The notes beneath the pieces were generated by a model. It was given only the letters and a program-made list of their open reading frames with translations. It made no database searches and was not told the DNA's origin. Shown piece after piece: positions 57,409 to 64,000 of a stretch of DNA of 64,000 bases; the first letter of the stretch is position 1; every line of letters begins with the position of its first letter. The translations under genes were made by a program, and so were the position numbers. Source of the DNA: Natronincola peptidivorans (GTDB lineage: Bacteria; Bacillota; Clostridia; Peptostreptococcales; Natronincolaceae); assembly GCF_900111615.1 (NCBI RefSeq), contig NZ_FOHU01000002.1:328469-392468 (forward strand), in the 5' to 3' direction.

Positions 57409-58345
57409 TTTTTCTGAAGTATTCCAATCACTAAAGACATTTGATTTCAAGCTGTTGTTAACAGTATGCTTATTACAGCTGCTTACTATCCTGTTAATTA
57501 ACCTTCAATGGCATAAAATAGCCTTGCATATGGGGGAAAAGCTGGCTTTAAGAGATCTCTTCTATATGAATATGATGGGAACCTTTGTAGAAAGTATTAC
57601 CCCTTCTGCTAAAACAGGAGGAGAGGCTGCGAAGGTTTATTTATTAAAGGCTAGAATGGGACTTTCTACTGGTAAGGCAGCTGCATTGGTAGGAATTCAA
57701 AAAGTCATTAGTTTAATAGCATTTCTCTTCCTGAATGTCGTTGCCATGACTTGGTTTTTCACTACAGTGACATGGGAAGGAGGACAGATACCGGCTGTTT
57801 TTATCAGCTTTCTGTTTCTAGCAGGATTTGTAGTACTATTAATGGTTTTGATGGCATATCCTTCAAAGCTAAATACTCTTATAAAAAAGCTGCCCTTATT
57901 AAAAAGAGAAAGCAAGGATAAAATAATGAAGGTAATGGTGGACTTGCAAGAAAACGTAAAAGAAGCACTTCAGCAAAAAAAACCCTTCCTTTATCAAATA
58001 GTACTGGCATTTACCATTTGGCTGTTGTTTGCCTATAAAGCTTACTTGATTGCCTCTGGCCTGCAGATACAACTACCTTTTATGGGGATTGCGGTTGTTA
58101 CCTATCTAACCTATATGATAGGGATGCTGCCATTACTTCCGGGAGGGGTAGGAACATTTGAAGGAAGTATGGTTTTCTTCCTCCTGCCAATGGGAATTCC
58201 TTCCCATGAAGGAGTAGCGCTGGCATTGATACTAAGATTTGTTACATTTTGGTTGGCTTTCTTTATAAGTGCTGGATACTTAGGCTATCAGCAATTGACA
58301 AAGGAACAAAATACAATAGAAATGGCATCAAGAAAACCAGTCTAG
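57344..58345 (+). CDS. Flippase-like membrane protein (LPG synthase TM family)
   Basis: A 333-residue protein with about eight membrane helices of the lysylphosphatidylglycerol-synthase transmembrane (UPF0104, AglD-like) family: TPSAKTGGEAAKVYLL, LPLLPGGVGTFEGSM. There is no aminoacyl-transferase domain, so it is the stand-alone membrane form with unknown substrate. ATG 57344 is 7 bases after GGAGGG and lies inside the methyltransferase gene, so the two are probably translated together. Confidence 0.82.
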   Translation: MKKLVLFIMGILLVLVILWRADFSEVFQSLKTFDFKLLLTVCLLQLLTILLINLQWHKIALHMGEKLALRDLFYMNMMGTFVESITPSAKTGGEAAKVYLLKARMGLSTGKAAALVGIQKVISLIAFLFLNVVAMTWFFTTVTWEGGQIPAVFISFLFLAGFVVLLMVLMAYPSKLNTLIKKLPLLKRESKDKIMKVMVDLQENVKEALQQKKPFLYQIVLAFTIWLLFAYKAYLIASGLQIQLPFMGIAVVTYLTYMIGMLPLLPGGVGTFEGSMVFFLLPMGIPSHEGVALALILRFVTFWLAFFISAGYLGYQQLTKEQNTIEMASRKPV

Positions 58346-58376
58346 AGAAGAGTAATAATTTCTAGACTGGTTAATC
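58335..58376 (+). terminator. Terminator after flippase-like gene
   Basis: A perfect 12-bp stem (AACCAGTCTAGA at 58335-58346 with 58361-58372) overlapping the stop codon, followed by an AT-rich tail with TTTTGTT. The T tract is not immediate. Confidence 0.65.
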
Positions 58377-58428
58377 ATTTTGTTCTTAATTTTTATGATC
58401 TTTCATAATTAAGCTTTTAAGAGCCATA

Positions 58429-58581
58429 CTAAAATTTATTAGATTTTTTTGATGCATCTCCTTTCTTTTTAAAATAAGCACAATTCTTGTTATTGGGCTC
58501 CGATACCGAAGTGACATGGGTTAAAGTACATATACCTTCATTTTCATAAACACATGGATGGGTACAATTGATGGTTAACAA
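58429..58581 (-). CDS. Small Cys-rich protein
   Basis: A 50-residue ORF starting at TTG (58581-58579), 7 bases after AGGAGG, and ending at TAG 58431-58429. Four Cys are arranged as NCTHPC...GICTLTHVT...NCAYF, a pattern I recall from small clostridial proteins often labelled hypothetical or wrongly as hydroxymyristoyl-ACP dehydratase; probably a metal-binding or redox peptide. The C-terminal Lys-rich tail is typical of a soluble protein. It occupies most of the 329-base gap between its neighbours. Confidence 0.7.
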   Translation of the reverse strand: MLTINCTHPCVYENEGICTLTHVTSVSEPNNKNCAYFKKKGDASKKSNKF

Positions 58582-58674
58582 AATGCCACCTCCTTTATTA
58601 ATATTTTGTTATAAAAAAAGTGTCTCATACATTGAAATTATTGTTATATAAGGAAATTTTCAAGAGGTGATAAA

Positions 58675-59259
58675 ATGTTTTTTGAAGATTACACAAAAAC
58701 TAGGATGATTTATCATATTACCCATATAACGGATCTAAAAAAAATATTAGCAGAAGGAATAAACTATGATGATAAAATAAGCTATAAGAAGCACTATCAT
58801 TCTTTCCATGGATTGATTGATAAATATGCTACAGATGATTTGCCACCCTGGGTAGTGAGAGAAAAAGCTATTTTTGGCAGCATGAATTACAAAAATAATC
58901 CTTGCTTTCACTCCCATACTGCGGTGTTAGCCTTAAAGGTAGACATAAAAAAATGCTGGGTGGCCAATGAAAATAAAGCCAATCAGATTTATGAACCCTT
59001 TATATTAAAAGGGATAGAAGATTTTAAAGAGGCTGAAAACTATCTAAAGACAAAGGGGAAAGAGCTAATACAAGCCTATTGGGATACCTCTTTAAGCTTT
59101 GAAGATAACTTAAAAAAACGAAAGGATTTAGAGGAAGGCTATGATGCAGAGGTAATGATATTTCACACAATTCCACCAGAAAATGTCAAAGTGTTGTATT
59201 TGGTATCGGATCATCGGGTGTTGACGGTGGAAGAGTGGAAGGAAATATTTTGTATATAA
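58675..59259 (+). CDS. DarT-like (DUF4433-like) orphan protein
   Basis: A 194-residue protein of uncertain family. The N-terminal IYHITHITDLKKILAEGI resembles the NAD-site start of DarT-type ADP-ribosyltransferases, and near the C-terminus YDAEVMIFHTIPPENVKVLYL resembles the block with the catalytic Glu. The central part (KHYHSFHGLIDKYATDDLPP) is not one I know. No DarG-type macrodomain antitoxin is next to it. It could be a housekeeping ART-fold enzyme, a toxin relic or an unrelated protein. AAGAGGTGA precedes ATG 58675. Confidence 0.45.
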   Translation: MFFEDYTKTRMIYHITHITDLKKILAEGINYDDKISYKKHYHSFHGLIDKYATDDLPPWVVREKAIFGSMNYKNNPCFHSHTAVLALKVDIKKCWVANENKANQIYEPFILKGIEDFKEAENYLKTKGKELIQAYWDTSLSFEDNLKKRKDLEEGYDAEVMIFHTIPPENVKVLYLVSDHRVLTVEEWKEIFCI

Positions 59260-59311
59260 TCCATTAAAAAACTATGATATAATACCATAGTAAAGAAGGA
59301 GGGAGAAGGAT

Positions 59312-60295
59312 ATGAAGGTTGGCAAAGTACCTACAGAGGTATTGGAAGAAATAATATTTAAAAATATTTTACATAAAAGATCTGAAATTTTAGTACGACC
59401 AGGGATAGGAGAAGACTGTGCGGTTGTTGATTTTGGCGAAAATGTTTGTGTTATGAGTACTGATCCTATTACTGGAGCTGTAAAGGATATTGGAAGCTTA
59501 AGCATACATATCTCCTGCAATGATGTAGCCTCCAATGGGGTAGAACCAGTAGGGGTGATGATGACCATACTAGCACCGGTAGGCACCACAAAGGAAGATT
59601 TAGACTATGTCATGAAGGAAGCAAATAAGGCGGCCGCCTCTATTAATGTGGAAATTATTGGAGGACATTCAGAAATAACAGATGCTGTGAATCGTATGGT
59701 GATTACCACCACTGCTGTCGGCATACAAAAAAAGGATAGCATGGTAACCTCTAAAGGCGCTAAAGCAGGAGATGCAATTATTATGACAAAGCATGCAGGT
59801 TTAGAGGGAACAGCTATTATTGCAGCGGATTTAGAAGATAGACTAAAGGGAAAAATAGAACCAAAGATAATAGAAGATGCTAGGGGATTTTCAGAGGATA
59901 TAAGTGTGGTGAAAGAAGGGATTTTGGCAGGAGAGATTGGAGTCAACAGCATGCACGATGTGACAGAAGGCGGGCTGTTAGGAGCACTTTGGGAGCTTGC
60001 AGAAGCCTCAAAGGTGGGGATAGAGATTTATGAAAAAAGAATACCCATAAGACCTGAAACCTCCGCCATATGTAAGGCACTATCCATTGATCCATTACGA
60101 TTAATCTCTAGTGGAGTAATGGTGATGGCAGTTTCTCCTGAAAAGAAGCAGAGGTTAGTAGATACTTTCCAGAAAGAGGGAATCGCAGCTACAGAGATTG
60201 GAAAAATTATTGAAGGAGAAAGAGTTTTGGTAAAAAATAGCATAAGACAGGTACTAGAGGCCCCCGAGATAGATGAACTATATAAAGTGATATAA
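59312..60295 (+). CDS. AIR synthase-related protein (HypE/PurM-like)
   Basis: A 327-residue ATP-binding enzyme of the PurM superfamily: RPGIGEDCAVVDFG, VMSTDPITGAVKDIG, HISCNDVASNGVEPVGVMM, IIGGHSEITDAVNR and HDVTEGGLLGALWELA. It is near HypE in layout but without other hyp genes here, and it lacks the C-terminal HypE cysteine, so the reaction is unknown. GGAGGGAGAAGG precedes ATG 59312. Confidence 0.82.
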   Translation: MKVGKVPTEVLEEIIFKNILHKRSEILVRPGIGEDCAVVDFGENVCVMSTDPITGAVKDIGSLSIHISCNDVASNGVEPVGVMMTILAPVGTTKEDLDYVMKEANKAAASINVEIIGGHSEITDAVNRMVITTTAVGIQKKDSMVTSKGAKAGDAIIMTKHAGLEGTAIIAADLEDRLKGKIEPKIIEDARGFSEDISVVKEGILAGEIGVNSMHDVTEGGLLGALWELAEASKVGIEIYEKRIPIRPETSAICKALSIDPLRLISSGVMVMAVSPEKKQRLVDTFQKEGIAATEIGKIIEGERVLVKNSIRQVLEAPEIDELYKVI

Positions 60296-60318
60296 ATAGG
60301 CATAACAGCCTATTTTTT
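60294..60318 (+). terminator. Terminator after AIR synthase-like gene
   Basis: AAATAGGC (60294-60301) pairs with GCCTATTT (60308-60315) and runs into six T; it overlaps the stop codon. Confidence 0.85.
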
Positions 60319-60390
60319 ATTACGAATTTTTGTCCATTTTATTACAGGAATTTATCTATTTTACATGTTCATGACAAATGGCTACATTTG

Positions 60391-60420
60391 TTGACATAAA
60401 GTAGAAAGGGATGATATAAA
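60391..60420 (+). promoter_or_regulatory. Promoter of amidase gene
   Basis: TTGACA (60391-60396) and TATAAA (60415-60420), 18-bp spacer, about 100 bases before the amidase start. Nothing else is recognisable in this gap. Confidence 0.6.
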
Positions 60421-60517
60421 TAGATGTAGAGAGCTATATAGGTGATATATTTACATAAGCCTATAAAGCTTGAATCAATGATGAACTTGAACTAATTTTA
60501 ACTGGGGGACAAAACAG

Positions 60518-62275
60518 ATGAAAAAGATGATTGCAATGGTATTGGTACTGATGATTTTATCAACTACGCTGGTTTTTGCAAATCCTAGTATCACCACAGT
60601 CAAAATGACTATGGATGGAAAAACCATAGATTTTGCAACAGTAAATTTAGAGGTAAATGGAAAGTCTGTCGCCTCTGACGTGCCAGCTGTAATACATGAG
60701 AATAGAACATTGGTACCGGTTCATATTATCAGAAATATGGGGATACAGGTTGATTGGAAGGATGCAACCCGTGAAGTAATTATTACCACCAATGAAAAAA
60801 CAGTAGCCATGAAGATCGATAGTCCTATTGCCGTTATGAATGGGGAAGCAAAAAGATTACCAGATGATGTACCACCAAAAATCATTACATACAAAGGTAA
60901 TGGAAGAACGATGGTACCTATCGCTTTTCTTAGAGAACTGGACTTAATCGTAGAGTGGAAGGCTGATACAAGGACTGTTGTAGTAGAACAAAAAATTCAA
61001 AAACCTCAAGAGCCTATTGAGGATCCAAAGCCAAATACACCTATCACTACACAAGAGGTTAAGGATGTTACAATAGCCTATACAACAGGAACCCCAGAAG
61101 TTCGTATTAGAACTGGAGAAGAGTTGGATTACGGAGATTTTCAATTAACAGATCCTGCAAGAATAGTAATCGATTTTGAAGATACAAAGTTTAATTTTAC
61201 CAATAAAGGAAAATTACTTTCCAATGGTACTTTCCAAATGAATGTAGAGAGCAATGGCATTAAAACCATAAGAGCATCACAGTTTAAGCTAGATCCTCTG
61301 ATAACAAGAATCGCTATAGAGCTAGATGAAATTCAGACCTATGAAATCAGCTATGATGAAAAGACTGGCGACATGGTTATCCAGTTTGAAAACAGCACTG
61401 CAGAAGCCTTTAACTATAGACAGATTAACCAAACTGCATCTAGATTGCAAATAAGAAGTGATGAAGTTACCCAATTTCACTTTACTGTTAGTGATTATGG
61501 AAAGGTAGTACACGTAGTTGTTTCAAAAGATGATATCGAGCTTTCTATGGGGACCATGACTATCAATGATGTCCTAGTTAAATCCATCGATATTGGAGAA
61601 ACTGGAAGTGAAGATGCATACCATATAAAAATCAACTTAAAAGATGGAATAGGTTATCAGGCGTTTTCCCCAAGTCTTGGCAAGGAATTCATATTGGAAT
61701 TCAAACCCAGTGGACATAGTGGTATTCCACTAATTGTAATAGATCCAGGACATGGTGGAACTGATCCTGGTGGCAGTGGTAACGGATATATAGAGAAGCA
61801 TCTTGTGCTAGATATCTCCCATCGATTAAATAAACTGTTGGTAGAGGGAGGATATAGAACCTACATGACGAGAGAAACAGATGTGGCTGTCTCTCTTGTA
61901 GATCGGGTAGCAGTGGCCAATCAGCTAAATGCTGATTTGTTTATCAGTGTGCATGCTAATGCTACACTCAACAACGCTATTCATGGTGTTGAAAATCTTT
62001 ATTATCCTAGCGAAAAAAATCCGGAGGATTTCAGAGATAACCGAAGATTGGCTCAGACCTTCCAGACAGAAATGGTAAGAATGCTAGGGGCCCACGATAG
62101 AAAAATAATACCTAGAGAAAATCTATATGTTATAAGAGAAACCAATATGCCAGCCATCATAACGGAGATAGGGTACCTAACCAACTCTCAAGAAGCGGCA
62201 AAATTAGCAACTGAGCAATATAAACAGTTGGTTGCGGAGGCACTTTATCAATCAATTGTTAAGTATTATCAATAA
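60518..62275 (+). CDS. N-acetylmuramoyl-L-alanine amidase with AMIN domains
   Basis: A 585-residue secreted cell-wall hydrolase. A signal peptide (residues 1-22) is followed by a copper-amine-oxidase-N-like stalk domain (about 30-150), a Pro-rich linker, one or two AMIN wall-targeting domains (about 180-390) and an Amidase_3 domain from about 405. Zinc and catalytic residues are visible in VIDPGHGGTDPGG, YIEKHL, SVHANA and the final ITEIGYLTN. It cuts the bond between muramic acid and the stem peptide. The IS element begins 28 bases after its stop, so its native terminator may have been displaced. Confidence 0.93.
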   Translation: MKKMIAMVLVLMILSTTLVFANPSITTVKMTMDGKTIDFATVNLEVNGKSVASDVPAVIHENRTLVPVHIIRNMGIQVDWKDATREVIITTNEKTVAMKIDSPIAVMNGEAKRLPDDVPPKIITYKGNGRTMVPIAFLRELDLIVEWKADTRTVVVEQKIQKPQEPIEDPKPNTPITTQEVKDVTIAYTTGTPEVRIRTGEELDYGDFQLTDPARIVIDFEDTKFNFTNKGKLLSNGTFQMNVESNGIKTIRASQFKLDPLITRIAIELDEIQTYEISYDEKTGDMVIQFENSTAEAFNYRQINQTASRLQIRSDEVTQFHFTVSDYGKVVHVVVSKDDIELSMGTMTINDVLVKSIDIGETGSEDAYHIKINLKDGIGYQAFSPSLGKEFILEFKPSGHSGIPLIVIDPGHGGTDPGGSGNGYIEKHLVLDISHRLNKLLVEGGYRTYMTRETDVAVSLVDRVAVANQLNADLFISVHANATLNNAIHGVENLYYPSEKNPEDFRDNRRLAQTFQTEMVRMLGAHDRKIIPRENLYVIRETNMPAIITEIGYLTNSQEAAKLATEQYKQLVAEALYQSIVKYYQ

Positions 62276-62303
62276 ATAAAATAGTAATAATAAATAGACA
62301 GGG

Positions 62304-62329
62304 TGATATGATACTTCCAAAGTAGACAG
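62304..62329 (+). repeat. Left inverted repeat of the IS
   Basis: TGATATGATACTTCC then AAAGTAGACAG; 16 of 26 bases agree with the right end read in reverse. A stem-loop (TCTAATT/AATTAGA, flanked by AGTAGA/TCTACT) follows at about 62320-62360, just ahead of the orfA ribosome binding site. Confidence 0.75.
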
Positions 62330-62373
62330 TCTAATTAATTAAAAATTAGATTATCTACTTGGAGGTATTTTTT

Positions 62374-63078
62374 ATGGGAAGAAAACCAAAGTATAGTAAA
62401 GAAGTAAAACTTAAAGCTTGCAAAGATTATGAGAAAGGTCATATTAGTTTTGGAGGAATTGCTGATGAAATTGGAGCTACAAAGGAAGTTGTGCGTCAAT
62501 GGTATCTAACATATAAAGAACATGGACCTAGTGCATTTGATATATCAAGCAGAAACCGATCATATAGCAAGAAGTTTAAGCTGTCAGTAGTAGAAGAATA
62601 TATCTCAGGTAAATATTCAATGCCAGATTTAGCAGCTAAATATAATATTACTTATTCTGTTTTAAGAGGATGGATTAATAAATGGTATAATGATATAGAA
62701 ATAGAGGATTATGATCCTAAGGGAGATGTCTATACCATGAAATCTAGAAAAACTACATTTGAAGAGAGATTAGAAATAGTAAAATGGGTTACCCAAAACA
62801 ATATGAGCTACAAAGATGCAGCTGATAAGTATTCAATTACTTATGCGCTCGTATACAAATGGACAAGGGCATATATAGACAAGGGACCAGAAGCATTAAA
62901 ATATCAAAAACGTGGACCAAAGCCAAAGTCTGAAATTGATGAAAGTAATTTAACTGAAGTTGAAAAACTAAAGCTTGAACTTGAAAAAGAAAAGGCATTG
63001 AGAAAAAGAAGAGAATTTGAACTTGAAGTTCTTAAAAAAAAAGAGGAATTCGAAAGGCAACTTCGCTCTCGCAAGTAA
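62374..63078 (+). CDS. IS3-family transposase OrfA
   Basis: A 234-residue protein with three consecutive helix-turn-helix units of the IS150 type (KEVKLKACKDYEKGHISFGG; KKFKLSVVEEYISGKYSMPD; FEERLEIVKWVTQNNMSYKD) and a C-terminal Glu/Lys-rich coiled coil, EKLKLELEKEKALRKRREFE. ATG 62374 is 8 bases after GGAGG; the in-frame TTG 62359 lies before it. Near the 3' end a run of nine A (63034-63042) is the likely -1 slippage site for making the OrfAB fusion. Confidence 0.9.
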   Translation: MGRKPKYSKEVKLKACKDYEKGHISFGGIADEIGATKEVVRQWYLTYKEHGPSAFDISSRNRSYSKKFKLSVVEEYISGKYSMPDLAAKYNITYSVLRGWINKWYNDIEIEDYDPKGDVYTMKSRKTTFEERLEIVKWVTQNNMSYKDAADKYSITYALVYKWTRAYIDKGPEALKYQKRGPKPKSEIDESNLTEVEKLKLELEKEKALRKRREFELEVLKKKEEFERQLRSRK

Positions 63079-63956
63079 GACAGGAAGCAGAATACAAGTC
63101 AGTAGATTTTTTTAAGGATAAAGGCTATCCAGTAACTCAGATATGTAAAGTTCTGGCTATTTCAAGAAGTGCATACTACAAACATAAAAATAGAATTAAG
63201 CCTCGAAAAGAAAAGCAAGATGAATTGCTATGTTCACTAATTAATGAATATCATATAACTTTTGATGGAATTTTAGGGTATAGAAGGATGACAATGTTCA
63301 TTAACAAACTAAATCACAAATCCTTCTCAGAAGGATATATACATAGACTTATGAATGTTTTAGGTGTTACAGCTAGGATTAGAAGAAAAAAAGTTAATCG
63401 TAAGAAAATAAAACCAGAGTATACAAAAGAAAATATTTTATCAAGAGATTTTACCGCTAAAGTTCCTAATGAGAAATGGCTAACAGATGTAACTGAATTC
63501 TCAATTCCTGGAGACACAAGAAAGCTTTATTTAAGTCCAATTATGGATCTTTATGATAATAGTATTATTGAGTACAAACTATCCTTTAAGAACAATAATC
63601 ATCTTGTATTTAGCATGTTTGATAAAGCAATACAAAAGTATCCTGATGCAAAGCCTATATTTCACAGTGATAGAGGATTTCAATATACAGGTAATATCTT
63701 TAGAGATAAAATTCAGAAAGCTGGTATGACTCAAAGTATGTCTAGAGTTGGTAAGTGTATAGATAATGGGCCTATGGAAGGATTTTTTGGTGTTTTGAAA
63801 ACTGAAATGTTTTATGGCAAAAAGTTTAAAACAATTGAAGAGTTAAAGGGCAAAATAGTTGAATATATTAAATTTTACAACGGAAAAAGATTTCAAAAAA
63901 GACTAAGATGCATGGCTCCTTTAGAGTATCGAAACCATGCATCCAAATGTGCATAA
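63036..63956 (+). CDS. IS3-family transposase OrfB (DDE), made by -1 frameshift
   Basis: Read in the -1 frame from the A run, the frame is open through QEAEYKSVDFFKDKGYPVTQ and ICKVLAISRSAYYK, the usual start of IS3 OrfB, into the DDE core: WLTDVTEF (first Asp), FHSDRGFQYTG (second Asp) and MEGFFGVLKTEMFYGK (Glu). There is no good initiation codon before 63225, so it is probably produced only as an OrfAB fusion. About 306 codons; all catalytic residues are present. Ends with PLEYRNHASKCA. Confidence 0.88.
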   Translation, partial: KKRGIRKATSLSQVRQEAEYKSVDFFKDKGYPVTQICKVLAISRSAYYKHKNRIKPRKEKQDELLCSLINEYHITFDGILGYRRMTMFINKLNHKSFSEGYIHRLMNVLGVTARIRRKKVNRKKIKPEYTKENILSRDFTAKVPNEKWLTDVTEFSIPGDTRKLYLSPIMDLYDNSIIEYKLSFKNNNHLVFSMFDKAIQKYPDAKPIFHSDRGFQYTGNIFRDKIQKAGMTQSMSRVGKCIDNGPMEGFFGVLKTEMFYGKKFKTIEELKGKIVEYIKFYNGKRFQKRLRCMAPLEYRNHASKCA

Positions 63957-63973
63957 CTTTTTAATTAAATTAC

Positions 63974-63999
63974 CTGTCTACTTGACAAAGGTCAGTTCA
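63974..63999 (-). repeat. Right inverted repeat of the IS
   Basis: CTGTCTACTTGACAAAGG then TCAGTTCA, the inverse of the left terminal repeat with ten exact inner bases and TGA at the tip. Confidence 0.75.
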
Positions 64000-64000
64000 A

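Larger units (their letters stand above)
62304..63999 (+). mobile_element. IS3-family (IS150-like) insertion sequence
   Basis: Imperfect 26-bp terminal inverted repeats beginning TGA bound a 1,696-bp element: left 62304-62329, right 63974-63999, identical in the inner ten bases AAGTAGACAG. It carries orfA and orfB in the -1 arrangement of the IS3 family. The window ends one base after it, so target-site duplication cannot be checked. Both reading frames look intact, so it may be active. Confidence 0.85.

Overview
The window is low-GC DNA with AGGAGG-type ribosome binding sites, TTGACA-17-TATAAT-like promoters, T-box leaders, short clostridial FeoB and rubrerythrin. It looks like the chromosome of an anaerobic clostridium, probably related to Alkaliphilus or Natronincola. 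The genus is an inference. Sucrose-phosphate synthase next to a fructokinase hints at a salt-adapted lifestyle. Almost everything is chromosomal metabolism. The only intact mobile element is an IS3-family insertion sequence at the right end.

Region by region. 1-1.1 kb: a cell-wall peptidase. 1.1-5.9 kb: two tandem T-box-ilvB-ilvN units whose specifier codons differ by one base (CTA Leu versus GTA Val). 6.2-7.7 kb: a C_GCAxxG_C_C protein and a TDT transporter. 7.7-23.5 kb: aromatic amino acid synthesis. Two tandem DAHP synthases run left from a central control region, and trpEGDCFBA-tyrA-aroA-pheA-aroC-aroB-(chorismate mutase/shikimate kinase) runs right behind a Trp T-box carrying a second, Stem I-less antiterminator module. 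The DAHP synthase transcript begins with a 53-residue ORF, 18 residues of which are Phe, Tyr or Trp, followed by a terminator hairpin. This looks like ribosome-mediated attenuation and is the best candidate for an undescribed control system here.

24-39 kb: a SLC13 transporter, then a LacI-type regulator and a carbohydrate island (glgB, glgA, fructokinase, sucrose-phosphate synthase, MalFG-type ABC transporter, GH65 phosphorylase, beta-phosphoglucomutase) with one perfect palindromic operator that also fits the cre consensus. 39.5-44.5 kb: an alanine-dehydrogenase-like gene, a PHP-phnDCE cassette, and behind it a decayed copy of the 3' end of the dehydrogenase-like gene. 44.7-48.9 kb: pcrA and ligA. 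48.9-52.9 kb: a TPP riboswitch and a thiamine-precursor uptake operon. 53-60.3 kb: small membrane proteins, rubrerythrin with a PerR-like site, Fur-type feoAB, a nicotianamine-synthase-like methyltransferase with a flippase-like membrane protein, a small Cys-rich protein, an orphan DarT-like protein and an AIR-synthase-like protein. 60.5-62.3 kb: an N-acetylmuramoyl-L-alanine amidase. 62.3-64 kb: the IS element.

The amino acid genes show several layers of RNA control side by side: uncharged Leu, Val and Trp tRNA sensing by T-boxes, and apparent ribosome stalling on aromatic codons for the common entry enzyme. Three small genes (53, 58 and 50 residues) fall below usual ORF size cut-offs. All functions are read from motifs and context; no database search was run.
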